Below are positions 11,941 to 24,223 of a DNA stretch of 64,000 nt, one piece after another. Made by a program: the position numbers and the translations under genes. The stretch's first letter is position 1. Each line of letters opens with the position of its first letter. A model generated the notes under the pieces. It had not been told where the DNA came from. It searched no databases and saw only the letters and a program-made list of their open reading frames with translations. This stretch comes from Beverwykella pulmonaria (taxonomy: Eukaryota; Ascomycota; Dothideomycetes; Pleosporales; Melanommataceae), in NCBI GenBank assembly GCA_001599595.1, contig BCHH01000003.1, forward strand, positions 3,577,151-3,641,150, read 5' to 3'.

Positions 11941-14657
11941 CTAGAAGTTTGCGAGACCGTTCTTTGAATGTCGCTTGCTGAATCTTTTCCTGCCCTTTAC
12001 AGAGTCAGCATCTCCGTTTTCCCTTCGAAGATGCCGCGATACTGGGATGTCAACTCCGTCCAGTGCGGAATCGGCCCCTAATGTATCAGTGGGTGTTACC
12101 AAGGATGAACTGAGATAGTTGAGTGATGCGTCTGAGTTCGCTATGCTTTGCGACAGGGCATAATCTCTAGCCTGCTCAATACTGTCGAGCCATTCTTGGG
12201 TGGAGTATTTGCTTCCGTCGGGGTCGCTTGTCGTACTTTTGGGATCTTCCAAAACGAACTGTTTGTCCCGCTGTATATAGATGAGCACATTATATCGCTC
12301 GAATAATGGAGATGACTTACTGTTTCAACGAGCCAAGCCGTTAGACCCTTTGAGTCCTGGAAGCTTCTCCAAGTGCAGCCAGGCGACAATAGGGAAACCT
12401 CCTCCTTCAACTTCTTTTCGTTTGTGCCCGCAGCACACATCAAGACTCGGGCATTGGAGGTGATCATGACCAACCGCTGCCGTTTCTTTACAGTATTACT
12501 GCTGAAAAACCGCGAAAATTTCTTTGGTGTCTCAGGAGCAGGCTCATCCTTCCCACCAACAGGATGACCAGGAGGATGATGCGTAACATACATGTTTCCA
12601 AGTTTGAGTATCCGCTCATCTCTCCGTGTCAAAACTGGGGACCAATCAATGTCTAATTGACTGGGTGGTGGGAGCTCGGTGATGAGTCTTGGTGACGGTC
12701 GGGGATGGCCGCCAACTGTTGTGCCGGGAGTTGTTGGGCCTGGCATTGTATTGCCAAGGGCGTCCTTCGTAGGATATGGACCGTGATTACCATTTAGTCT
12801 AATGGGCTCATGTGGAGGAGGTACGTATGACTTGAGTCGCGGAGCTTTTTGTTTCCACAACCCCTTCCCCCATACTATCCCATCAAAGAATTGATGAGAC
12901 TTGATATGCTCCATCGGTAGTCGTGTCAAAGGGTCCAGTACTAGTAATCTCTCCACCAAATCTTTCGCAACCGGGGGAAACCCATCTGGAAAAGTATACT
13001 CGAGCCCCACGATCTTCTGGAAAGTCTGGTATTCGTTAGCGGCCTTGAACGGAGGCCGCCCGGCGAGAAGCTGATAAATTATGCAGCCAAACGCCCATAG
13101 ATCGCTCGCTTTGCATGCGTTTTTATCGGTAAGCAATTCCGGCGAAACATATTCGGCAGTTCCTACAAAGGACTGCGCCCGATCCGATTCCGCCCCATCC
13201 ATAGGGTCACCCGCAATGGAACCGATTCCCCCTCCATTCGGCTTTCTTTGATCCAAAATTTTTGCCGTGCCAAAATCCGTGATCTTGACGTGCATTTGGT
13301 CGTCCAGAAGCACGTTCTCCGGTTTCAAATCTCGATGAATAACTCCTCGGCAGTGCATGTAATCTATCGCATCCAGTATCTGAGCGCCATAAAACCGTGC
13401 ACACTCCACGTCGAAGGTGGTCATCTTCTTGAGGAATCCAAGAAGCTCTCCTCCTGCAGCCAGGTCGAGAACGAAATAAAGTGAACGTTCGTCTTGAAAC
13501 GTATAATACAGCCGGACAATGCCGGGGTGCTCTGTCAGACGATTCAACGTATCCTTCTCGATGTTCACATATTTGACCTTCTTCTCTTTGATGATGTGGC
13601 GCTTGTCGAGTACTTTGATAGCATATTCTCGCAAAGTCTGGCGGTCTGTGGCAGCTAGGACGGTGCTGTACGAACCCTCCCCCAACGTTCTTCCAAAATT
13701 GAAATCTTTGACCCCTTTTTTTACGACTCTGGTCACGGGTCTGCCGTTCTGGTCAACCTCCTGCCTCATGCCTATAGCCGCCCCCTTATCCTTCCACTCT
13801 TCAGAGCTCGATAAAGGACCACCCTCGATTCCGTAAGGGGAGCCCGACAAATGACTACCAACGGGAACACTCGCACTAAGGGGACCACTGGGACCGTGGG
13901 GACCGTCTATGGGCATCCGCCTCGAACTCCGGCGCGGAGGAAGCGGCCCATTGCCAGCGGGTAACTGTGACGGTTGTCGATATCCCCTATCACTCCTGCT
14001 TGATTCTCTTGTCGGCATGGGCCCATGCATCCCGCTAGGCGCAACTCTTGAACTGGCCGCCCGCCTTACATCTCCCGTCATTACATCATTGTTATATCGG
14101 TATGTACTTGGATTCGTCGCAGAGGTGGCGGAGCTCGACGAGAGGTTCGGATGACTGTAGATACTGGTCGACATGGGCCTCTCTCGGAGGGCTTGCGGTG
14201 ATGGGACGTTTCGAGATTGTGGACCGGAGTTGGAGGTATATGGTGGATATGAAGCCTGGTGCTGGGCCTGGTGTGCTAAAGGCATAGACTGCCGATGAGT
14301 GAGCCGCGGCGAGTGCGAAGACGATGGCTCAGTCGTCAGTTGGGGGGATGGTTGGCCTGATAAAGTCGTCGGGGAGCTTGCAAGGAAGGTATTTGGGTTG
14401 AAGCCCAGAGACGAGGACTCTGGCGCCTCGGGTAACAGATATGAGGGCGCCTGCGACCTTGGCTGTTCAGTGCTGGCGATATCATTCAATGACGAGGCCT
14501 GTGAGGGTGGCGATGGCGGAGGACGGGTGGCAGCAGGAGCGGTCGGGCTTTCTGCAGACGGCTGGGACGGCGGCAGCATGGGAGAGCTGGGGTTTTCGTC
14601 TGGGTTCGCAATGCGCAGCCCGCCGAGGGATTGCGAGAGGCTGAGATCTCCATTCAT
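11941..14657 (-). CDS. PKH1: PDK1/PKH-type serine/threonine kinase
   Basis: Minus-strand exons 12321-14657 and 11941-12270 (888 residues), joined by a 50-bp phase-0 intron. The first 300 residues are Ser/Pro-rich and probably disordered. The kinase domain (about 315-600) has the Gly loop GRTLGEGSYSTV, the Lys in EYAIKVLDK, the catalytic loop HRDLKPENV, DFG in ITDFGTAKIL, and the activation loop SFVGTAEYVSPELL, which is diagnostic for 3-phosphoinositide-dependent kinase 1. The C-terminus (RLVMITSNARVLM through EWLDSIEQARDYA) fits the PH-like domain of PDK1 relatives, and splicing restores it. Fungal PKH kinases phosphorylate AGC kinases in sphingolipid/cell-wall signalling. The ORF remains open upstream to 14915, but MNGDLSLSQ at 14657 is the likelier start because upstream residues look like translated leader. 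Confidence 0.92.
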
Positions 14658-15612
14658 CGTGGCGGGAGAATCGGGGTAGGGTGTAACGAGCGAGGACGGT
14701 GGTGGCTGCGGAGCGAGGGAGGGGACAGCCAGGCGTGTCAAGCACGCGGTGGAGAGTGTGTGCGGAAGGAGGAACGGGCAGCGAAGCCGTGGGGAAGAGG
14801 CCCTGAGGCCAGGGACTGAGGGGGATTGCCGTCGCAGAGCAGGAGAGAGTGAGAGTAGGCCGTGGGCGCACCGGATGAGGCTGTTGCGATGACAGAGATG
14901 CTCGGCACGGCACAAAGCTGACGACTCCCGACCAAGCGGCGCTCAACACCACCGCGCCCATCGTGAACAGACAGACGACACCGCCAGGCACGCCGCAGCA
15001 CACGCAGCCGTGGCATGCGCGGTATCGAGCATTTCCCCGGCCTGTGCAACGAGACGTGCAGCATGCCATGCCATCACCACCGCCTCTCTCGTGTCATGTT
15101 ACGCACAATCAATATGGCGACATGCAGCGCTCCCTGCCGCCGCTTCCCGTTTCGATCAGATGTCCTGACCTCTGCCCGTTCCGGTTCCTGGTGCTCCTCT
15201 TGAGTTTTCCATTGGATGCTGCGCTGCAAATGCATGGTGCTGGAGTGTGGGGAGCGCCGTCTGCGCATCCCATCACCCTTCCATCTCATCCGTCGCAATG
15301 AACATCACGACTATATGGGTGAGCAACCGTAGGTTCCGTATTATGGAAGCTAGAGAAAAGCACCTTCCCCATGAGTTGCTCTCTCCTATTACCATCGGGT
15401 GAAGCTTCCCCCAACATTAATACCACATACTTGACGGCAACAGCGATGAGGAGAAAAGGTAGGTGGCCGAGGGCCATCATGATTCTCGTTCATCTCGCAT
15501 GTTTCTTTTCTTCCTTTTAGGACTATTTGTTTTGGCTTCAACCCTTTTTGGATTGCTTTCTATCTCTTAAAGTCGGTTTCAATCTCCCTGTGAGCTACTG
15601 TCCTACCTCGAC
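14658..15612. other. Divergent intergenic region
   Basis: Upstream regions of the kinase (minus) and of the unrecognised gene starting at 15,613 (plus). The part near the kinase is G/C-rich and open in several frames, consistent with a long 5' leader. No further gene is supported. Confidence 0.5.
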
Positions 15613-17094
15613 ATGTTACGCCTGCGACCCTCAGAGATTGCCTTGATGCCTGCGGATGTCGAGGAAACCCGCCGTCGCATGGCATGTAGGCAAACCACAG
15701 TCCCTACTGCAACTCTCTCTGGAACGGCTCCGAGACATCAGGCTCCGGTCCAAGACTCCGACATGAACCAGAACACTCGCGAGACAATGCTATAGTACAG
15801 TTTTGAAGCCTCACCAAGCCATCCGCGCTTCTGCAGATGGCGACCATGAGGATAGCGGCGACTCCCTCGGACATCAAGGCGAGACCAGTATCAACAATGT
15901 GCCCGCTGCATATTTCCCCACTGAGCAGGCAGCACCTGCAACAAGTAATGCTTCGTCAGAGGCTTCTAAATTCAGACTATGCTGCTCCCATTTCGACTAG
16001 CTCCTGCTTGGTTTGCTTCATGCGAGAACACCGAGGAGGACGTGTCTCCATCGCCGCCAAAGCATTCATTTCAATATTTGGAGTTTGACTGGACAAGGAT
16101 GAATGCTTCAAAGGACACCAACGCCGGAGCTGCACAGTCACAGCTACCTCTCTCCACCGATGGACTTACTGGGGTACCAGGTATCAGTGTTATGCCCAGT
16201 AGAAGACGAGTTCGTTCAGTCCGCGAGCATAGCAGTCAAGCCCCATTTTACCTTAGCCAAACACACGCTGTGAGTTCGCTTCTCCAGAAAGGGCCTGATC
16301 AAGAAACCATTTCTCGTTTTGGCACTTTAATCAAGGCGCCAACAACAATGTATCTACAGAGCTACTTTGCTTCGCCAGAACAGTACACATTCAGAGAATA
16401 TCCGATTGCGCGTTGTACGGAACCTCGCCAAAGCCTTCAAAAACCGGACCAGATGGTAAGAACCATGACATCCACCAGCGACCCGTTACAACCGGTGTTA
16501 AGGCGAAGACCACTGGAATCTCAACCGTCTCGAGCAACGGAAGATGTTTTCTGGGAACCGCAGGCAAGTATCTCAAAACTATGGATGTCCGCTACATCGA
16601 CATCATCACAGCATTCTTCACGATGGTGAACCTCAACGTCGGAATCTTGTGCACGCACACGCTGAAACCCGCACCTATAAAGATCGTTCAGACGCCGTCC
16701 CACCATGTCTGCAACGTCATTCAGAACGCCGTTCCATTACTCCAATGCTCAGTCACGGCCCCGTGACCCGCGCCGGGATATCCCGCCATCGAATCACGCC
16801 TTAGCAGCAAAATCAGGAGAATTCTGGGGATGCAGATGTGGGTTTTATGAGGAAGGAGATGGTGGCAACAGGCATGTGGTATACGGATCAGGGGCAAGTT
16901 GGATATCATGGATGAGACGCCTTCAAAGTTGGCCAGATTTCAGAGGCATGCCATGGGTGAGTAGGGTGTTGGAATGAAGTTTTTGGAGAAGGGCCGAGGC
17001 TTTGAGTATGATGAGTGTGGTTTTGGATGGTTTTGAGGTGGTGATTGATGAGGAGGTATACTTGGATTCTGCGGAGGGTTTGAAGTTTGATTGA
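15613..17094 (+). CDS. Unrecognised multi-exon gene (tentative model)
   Basis: No long ORF spans this stretch, but a consistent six-exon path exists: 15613-15685, 15801-15944, 16001-16455, 16503-16567, 16683-16956 and 16999-17094, giving 368 residues. Every junction is GT-AG and every phase agrees. The donors after 16455 (gtaaga) and 16956 (gtgagt) are strong; introns before exons 4 and 6 are short (47 and 42 bp). The N-terminus MLRLRPSEIALMPADVEE has the look of a conserved start; the C-terminus SMMSVVLDGFEVVIDEEVY reads as clean coding. The middle is Ser/Thr/Gln-rich. Exons 4 and 5 are the least certain. Without the last intron there is a TGA at 16975-16977, so a decayed gene is the alternative. 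No family recognised. Confidence 0.42.
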
Positions 17095-17320
17095 GAACTG
17101 CCTAGCTGAGGTATCGCTATTAGAACCATGATAGTCACGACGCTTTGTTTGGTATTTATTACTTGGTTATTTGAATACTAGATATCATAGTGCGGCAAGA
17201 TATCGCATCGTATCTATAAGGGGCACAAGTATTTCACACTGATATACACGATCATGTCACGTCGTCACGTGACAGAAAACCGCCAAAATGAACGTCATTG
17301 CGCCATAAACTGTACATCAA

Positions 17321-18343
17321 TCAGTCGATATAGTTTTCTCGTATCCTCTGCAAATTATCAAGGAACCCTCCAGTTTTTTGCTGTGCCACGTGCGAAGGGG
17401 GCTTCACTACACTACCACTTCGGCCACCTCTCTGCCGCTGATTCGCATTCTCTAGCGCCTTCTGCTTATCCTCCGCCAATTTGACCAGGCTTTCCACAAA
17501 CTTGATGCGAGCTTTCTCCTCAGCCGTGCCTTTCCATACTTGCGCCAAGTCCCTAAGAGCGTGGATGCGCAAGAGTGCAGACTCCGTGCCGGATTCATCG
17601 CCGGTGATGAGCTCGGAGATCTCGGTGCGTAGAGCGCTGGCGAACTCGCGGGCCTTCTGCTCACGAGAGGAGGTGTCGGAGCCGGGTTCAGGTGCGGAGA
17701 CGCTAATAAGGGAGGAGGCAAGCGAGACTTCGCTGGGGGGGAGTGTCCAGTGCATGGCTTCGCCGAAGACTTTTATGACGGTTTCGAGACGCGTGCGGAC
17801 AAGAGAGAGGACGCGGAGTTGGGAGAGGTATTCGGGGGTCGTGGATTCTTCTGCAGGCGGGTTCTTGGGTTGAGAGTCGCCGTTCTCTTCTTCTGATGCT
17901 GGGCTCGCGATTCCATCCTCAGGTTCTTGTAGCGAAAGTTTTATTCCACCTGGCAAGAACTTCTCCACATCGCTTTTCAAGCCTTCGGTCAGTGTCTCGG
18001 TCAATCCGATTGTCTCGCCCCTCAATACTTCCACCTCATATGCTAAGCGCCCCCCGCTTCGTAGTATGTCGTCCGTGAGTTGGGTGAGAATTGTCGAGAG
18101 TCGTGTTGTCTGGGCATTGAGCTGGGAAAGGAGGCTCTGCGTCTGGGACGAGAGATCTGCTAGTGAGACAGAGTGTCCTTTTTGCAGCGGTCGGGCCGTG
18201 GAGGACAGTGAGAGCGCGGGGAGCGTTGCGTTGAAGTACTCGGCGGGGTCGAATGCGGGTTGCAGGAAAGGTTGGAGGGTCGGGTCGGAAAGGTGTGTAG
18301 ATCTCGGGGGTTCGCTGGACGCTGCGGATGCGGAAACAGCCAT
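17321..18343 (-). CDS. COG7: Probable COG complex subunit 7
   Basis: Single-exon gene of 340 residues. It starts with a Ser/Pro-rich segment, then FLQPAFDPAEYFNATLP, followed by long heptad-like helices (SLLSQLNAQTTRLSTILTQL, LAYEVEVLRGETIGLTETL) typical of N-terminal coiled coils in multisubunit tethering complexes. An acidic linker near residues 150-165 separates a second helical region. Length and layout match the short fungal form of conserved oligomeric Golgi subunit 7 (yeast Cod5), which acts in retrograde intra-Golgi tethering. The assignment rests on remembered similarity rather than on a catalytic motif; another tether or Vps51-type subunit is possible. No signal peptide or membrane segment. 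It is head to head with the PARP-UBC gene. Confidence 0.6.
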   Translation of the reverse strand: MAVSASAASSEPPRSTHLSDPTLQPFLQPAFDPAEYFNATLPALSLSSTARPLQKGHSVSLADLSSQTQSLLSQLNAQTTRLSTILTQLTDDILRSGGRLAYEVEVLRGETIGLTETLTEGLKSDVEKFLPGGIKLSLQEPEDGIASPASEEENGDSQPKNPPAEESTTPEYLSQLRVLSLVRTRLETVIKVFGEAMHWTLPPSEVSLASSLISVSAPEPGSDTSSREQKAREFASALRTEISELITGDESGTESALLRIHALRDLAQVWKGTAEEKARIKFVESLVKLAEDKQKALENANQRQRGGRSGSVVKPPSHVAQQKTGGFLDNLQRIRENYID

Positions 18344-19372
18344 GTTGGTTGCTTTCTCGCCAGCTGTAGGTGGATTGCCTGAAGCTTGATGTTTCGCCGC
18401 GGGATTGCAACCTCAGGACCAGGGCAACCGAATGTTTGGCCCCACGGACCCCTAGGCGTCGCTCCCGCTGCTAGAGTGGTTCGGGGAGGAGGGGCACATT
18501 CGCATCCAAGACCGGCGAAGCTCAGTGAACTGCCTTCTAAGTGGATACGTGGAACACAACATAGACTGCTCGAACAATTTAAGCTTTCCAGCTTCCCAGC
18601 TTTCCATCTCGCACAGGGAGTCTTTCCGAGCGGAGTGTGTGTGTTGAGGCGGTACAGATCATTCTCTTCGTGACAGCGGGGCGAGTGGCTGCATCTCTGG
18701 GAGCTTGGGCCTCGTCTCTGTCTCTCAGCCACCTCTTGCTGCCTGGAAGCACCTCCATACTCACCTCACGTTCGTTCTGCAAGGCAGCTGTTTTGTCGCA
18801 CTCGTTAGCCCTGCAATTACTGGCGTTGGCGCTAGTTGGGTCTGACTGGTAAAAGCTGCGAGTTTCTGGCTGTTCCCCTTCTTCGTCTCTGCTCTCACGC
18901 CCTCCTCGTTCACCCCTCCTACGCAGCAATTGCAACCACCCACCAAAAGCTGTGACGCTCCACCGCGTCGACGTCTCGCCTCTCTTCTCGCTACCTCCCG
19001 CCAGAGCTGAAACATTCTCTCGTCGCTTTCATTACAGAAAAGATATTGACCTCATCCGCCTTGAAGCCTTGCTCTGGTGCCTCTGTCTTCTGCAACTTCA
19101 CCTCGACTTCATATCCTCTGGTGAATGCGTTGAACCGATATTGACGTCACTCGAGCACCCTGAATACACGCAAATCCCTCAAATCTCGCAAGGGCCTACA
19201 ACTTAAACATCGCTTTGCGCGCCTCAACACCCCGCCCAACGCCCTCCACACAACCTCCGCCACATACGACAGAACTGACAAACAGACCAAGTTGCCTGGT
19301 TTCTGCCGATATCCATCCTTTACGGTTGAGATTGCCGCACGAAACTTTTGACCTTCCCGACGAGCGACCACC
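18344..19372. promoter_or_regulatory. Divergent promoter region, COG7 / PARP-UBC
   Basis: About 1 kb shared upstream of two divergent genes. It is rich in C/T runs on the plus strand, common before fungal start codons. Only short ORFs are present; no specific binding site is claimed. Confidence 0.4.
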
Positions 19373-22300
19373 ATGACGCGAAAACAATTCAGAGCGGACC
19401 TCAGTTCAGCCGTGGCGGGTGCCTTTGTCCCAGGCATCTCCGACGTTCAGGAAGGAGACGACGATGGGGAGTTCACCTTTCAGTGTGTTGCTGATGGAGA
19501 CCAGCTCAAGATCTCAGCCCTAATCCCAGGTAAGTCTAGCCACCTCCAATGTTTCCGGCTCTGGTACGCCCAGATGTTTTCTGGTCTCTGTCTACTGCCA
19601 CTTCCAATGCACATACGCTGGCGAATGCTTTGCCTTTCTTCGGAAGTCGAGGTGTACGTAGCCCGCCGTATAGCAATATGCACTTGTAATTGCACTATGG
19701 GAGTGCCATTCTAGTTTCGCTCGCAAAGAAACTAACGCCGTATGCGATATCAATAGGAACCCGTTACTGACAAACCCGCAGAACTATCAGAATATCCTTC
19801 AAGCCACACATACATGATATTTGCCCCCGATGACGCGCCGGCTTCCGTTGCAGGCGCATTATCCAATATTTCTGAAGCCGCAACCGGCACGAATATCATT
19901 CAATTGCTCGAACTTGTTTCTCGGGAACTTGAATCTACCGATCGGGACGGGGATCACCAGATGTTTGACTCGCAAGACTTTGATGGTATCGAAGACAGCG
20001 ACGACGATGTAGATGAGTATTTCCCAGATGATGACATGGTCCCACGGCAGTACCAGGACAAGCAGAACCACTCAACGTCTATTGAAGGCTACACTAAACC
20101 AACTTCCGCTTTTCGACAACGAATTCGGTCGGACCTGATGACAGCGAAAGCTAACGGCTTCAAAGTTGGTCATCTTGGTGGCCTATTGGATGGCCTCGGA
20201 TGCTATGTAACTCTCTCATGCCGTATCTCCAAGCTCGGCATCTCAGATGAAGCCATGCAGGCATGGCAAGTGGAACCAACAGAGTATCTTGTTGCAATCT
20301 TCCATTTCACAAACGGATACAAGAGCATGGATTCAATGAAGTCGTACGATGCCCCTACAGCTCGGCGGCACTTTGGTGTGCGCGTCGGCATCAGCACTAC
20401 TTACAAACCCACTATGCAAGAGGCAGTCCGTGCCTTCGCGACCCTGAATAAAGAGGACGAGAAGCGCCGAGAGGACTCACAGGCCGAGTCTCAGGGAGCG
20501 GTCCGGAAAGGATTCCGGAATTCCTTCATCTCCCGGCCACTCAACGAGCTTCTTGAGGAACGCTTCCCTTCTCTGCTGCACTATCGGTACAATGGGATGC
20601 CATGGTCAGGGGCAGAGGAGTTCTACAACGACCATATTGCAACCAACCGCGCTCACGCGGATCTGGGCTTGAATGACAAGTACATGGACCCTGAGCATGT
20701 CAGCACGGCGTATCCCGCTCTCGTCACATCGGACCATATCCGAGAGGCTGTCGATCAAGAACATTCCCTTCCTCTCGTCGGGATGCAATTCATTCTACGG
20801 CACTTCGTTCGTTGTACGGAGTTCTGCCTGATCTGCTTTACGAAGATGCCAGACGACCTACAAGCGATCAAGCCTTACGTTTGTGATAAGCCACTCTGTC
20901 TCTACCAATACATGTCATTAGGCTTTGGACCAAGCATTGAGCACGAGATTTTGTCTCAGCCTAAGGTGGTCGATTTGCTTGTCAGCTTTTGCTACACAAG
21001 TGCTCGATCTGGCAGTTTGAAGGACTTCCCCTCAGGCTTGAGTCTGATGGTTCCTCCAACGGCGGCTTATGATAAAGACTACACTAGCAATCAGACGCCA
21101 AACTATAGTGCCTGGAGCGCTCCCAAGGTTTCATCTATAGTCCCATCTGCGGCGATCACTACTCAATCATCACCAGGAGAGAGTATACGGTATAACGCCT
21201 ATACGCGGGAGATGCTGTTTGACAACAAGGATGAAAAGTGTCCCTTTCGAGCTGGGGAATGGGTCATCATCCGTACAAACGATAGCCAAGGAGGGCCTCT
21301 GCATTGTCGCATCTCCGATACGTCTCTCTTCCCCTCCGTCAGAGTGGCTGAGCCCGTTAAGCCAGCACTTCTTGAGGTTCCCGCCGCTGCTCCGCACCAC
21401 CACAGTAGCCATCAAGCCACAAAGTCATCCGTGGTAGCTCCGCCGGCGAACGAGTTCCGTCCGGCCATGTTCTTCATCTACAACCAAAACTTCGATGATA
21501 TGCACGACTTTCACAAGCGGGAAGCAATATACGCAATGCTGGATATTCTGCCGAGCGTTGCTGAGATGAAGCAGTATCTCGCCCGTAAAGCTCAGTCTCC
21601 ACTTAGCTCTTGGGTTGATCGCCTGCCCCCTGCAGCGCTTGGAATTTTGCGTTGGATCATTGCCTCCAATCGAGCTTGTATCATGCAAGTAGACGATGCT
21701 GATGAGTCGGCTCCCGGTCGGAAAGGTGAAGATCGTTTATACGGCATGCCGGGGTGGTCACAGTATAGGTTCGCAATGGGGGCCCCGGACAAAGAACGCA
21801 AGTTCATTCGAGCTGTTCGAGAGACGACCGAACGCTTGAATCTTAAACACTCAACTTTGTTTGCCTGGCATGGGAGTCCCTTGGTAAACTGGCATAGTAT
21901 CATCCGCGAGGGATTACATTTCAACCACACTGCTCATGGCCGTGCTTATGGCCATGGAGTGTATCATTCCCTCGATCTCAACACTAGCATTGGCTACTCT
22001 GGGTATGGTCCGAATGGTAATGTCTGGCCAATGAGCGAGTTGAAAGTGAGCACTGCATTGGCTCTCAATGAGATAGTCAACGCTCCTAAGGAGTACGTCA
22101 GTTCAACCCCACATCTAGTTGTTGCACAGCTGGATTGGATTCAAACTCGATATTTGTTTGTCAAGAACAATTCTGTCAGCAGTACCACAGCCGTTGTCAA
22201 GGATACCAAGCCTCTTCAGAGCATCGAACAGGATCCTAACATGACGCCCCGAGGTGTCTCCGATAGATTGGTCATTCCAATACATGCGATCGCAGGCTCA

Positions 22301-23382
22301 CGACGGCCTCAATCTCGATCTGTCAAAGACGCAACAGTAAGTTTTCTCATGTAGCTGACAAGTTCCGCTGCGGTTTCCTTTGGCAGTTGTCTCTTCTGTA
22401 TGTGACCGGCTAATTTGTATCACAGAAGAACAAACGTCAGAAAGCATCAGGCACGAGCATGTATGATCCGATCAACATAGATGACGATGACGACGACGAT
22501 AGTGCTAGCATTGCCACACTTGATGAGGACTTGGTGATCTTCTATGATGAGGATGTCTCTGTGTCACAGGCCGATGTCGACCCTCTTCCTACACCCAATT
22601 CTACGAAGGGCAAGTCAAAGCTTTCCGGATTCTTTTCTAAGATCGGAAGCTCCTCAAAAATCTCGAACTCCGGCAAGGCAACGTCTAAGCCTCTTACAGA
22701 CTATGTGCCTGGTACGCTGGACTACTCCACTTTGCCCATGATTCAACAACCGTCCTGGGCCACCCCGGGAGCCACTCGGCAGTTGATGAAGGACTTCACA
22801 GAATTGCTCAGGGTTCAGGCTAAGGAGCCATCTCATACATTAGGATGGCACATCGACGAGGAAAAGATCGACAACATGTATCAATGGATTGTGGAACTAC
22901 ACTCCTTTGATCCGACTTTACCATTGGCCAAAGACATGAAGTCAAAAGGGCATAAGAGCATTGTTTTGGAGCTTCGCTTTGGAAAGGACTACCCGATGAG
23001 CCCGCCCTTCGTTCGAGTCATTCGTCCGCGCTTCCTGGGTTTCCAGCAGGGCGGAGGCGGCCATGTGACTGCTGGTGGAGCTTTATGCATGGAAGTACGT
23101 ATTCTCCCTCCTATTGATCAGTTCGATCTCACTAACGCTTACTAGCTTCTCACTAACAACGGTTGGAGTGCGGTATCCTCCATCGAGTCTGTCCTCCTCC
23201 AAGTCCGCGTGGCCATGTCCAGTCTTGAGCCTAAGCCTGCTCGTCTTGCTTCTCACGGCCCCACTGACTACGGCGTTGGTGAGGCTGTCGAGGCATATAT
23301 TCGTTCCTGCAATACGCACGGTTGGAAAGTTCCACCAGGGTTCAGGGAGATGGCATATGGTGGGTCGGCGACTCAATACTAG
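19373..23382 (+). CDS. PARP-type ADP-ribosyltransferase fused to a UBE2Q-like E2
   Basis: Proposed exons are 19373-19529, 19782-22336, 22426-23094 and 23146-23382, giving 1205 residues. The N-terminal half has an acidic run and then a Cys-rich block (RCTEFCLICFTKMPDD, near residues 390-430) like PARP6/8 relatives. The catalytic ART region (about 640-860) has WHGS with the NAD-binding His (near residue 748), the loop GRAYGHGVYHS with the Tyr, and TRYLFV where classic PARPs carry Glu, so mono-ADP-ribosylation or no transfer is expected. An acidic/Ser linker follows. The C-terminus (about 1019-1165) is a UBC fold with GGALCMELLTNNGWS, the UBE2Q form of the active site, with Cys near residue 1125 and no HPN triad. 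PARP-UBC fusions are known in Pezizomycotina, but their function is not established. Likely cytosolic or nuclear. Confidence 0.9.
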
Positions 23383-24223
23383 CACTATATTCATCTATGA
23401 TTGTGTGCTATGAGTGGCAGGCCATCGACGACCTGTACACCATCCCTCTCCATTTTCATGCTGGCTGCATAACAAACCCTCATCGAGCTTGCGTTATTTG
23501 TTGTTTGCGTTTTGCTGCAATCGGATTAGATGAGCGTTGGCAGCTAACTTACATTCTCAAAATGTTTCATGGTTTTCCTTTTCCTCAAAAAGCTACGTCA
23601 TGCAACTTCCCGAAGTTTGTCTTCAACCCAAACAAGACTACATGCATAGCGAGTCGGCATCAATATGGCGTTTTTTTGTCTCGGTCTTTAGGAGGGAGTT
23701 ATTTGGCATGATTACTTAGATAGTTTACATGGTTAATACGGTCGGGCATCCATGGTCTGACTGGTTTTCTTCAAAAAGGAAGCCAGACGATGGGTATACG
23801 GAGCGTGCTTCCTGCACTAACACCTGGCGTTTGCATGACATGACGTAGTGTGACCAGACGGACAAGACATGGGTGGGATTGTATTGCATGGTATAGCTGG
23901 CAGCATGTAGAGATGAATGATATGAAATGGACTTTATTTTCATTTTTTTTGTCCCCGAAGTTATTCTTTCTTTTTGTAGTGAGAAGCTCAAGGCTTACAA
24001 GGTTCCTATGCGATGACTCGATCATGCCCCCATCGCCTATTTCGAATTTTGGGAGCAACCTCTGTCGGATACAAAGGCTAAATAGGGCTCGTTCAAACCC
24101 TGGGCAGTTGTTGCGGGCGGATACGGTAGTCAAAAATGAGAGCACCATTGCTGACAGAACACAACACAGCTCCAGATACCCAGTAATGCCTCCACTGCCC
24201 GCCCTGCTAGGATTGAACCTCTA
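23383..24223. other. Convergent intergenic region
   Basis: Between the 3' ends of the PARP-UBC gene and YEN1. T-rich, with only short ORFs; a longer ORF starting at 23,850 on the plus strand is antisense to YEN1 and was rejected. Confidence 0.55.

Noticed and set aside
14482..15301. Several ORFs of 100-195 codons around the kinase start
   Set aside because: They overlap each other on both strands in G/C-rich DNA and have no family features; the kinase start explains the region.
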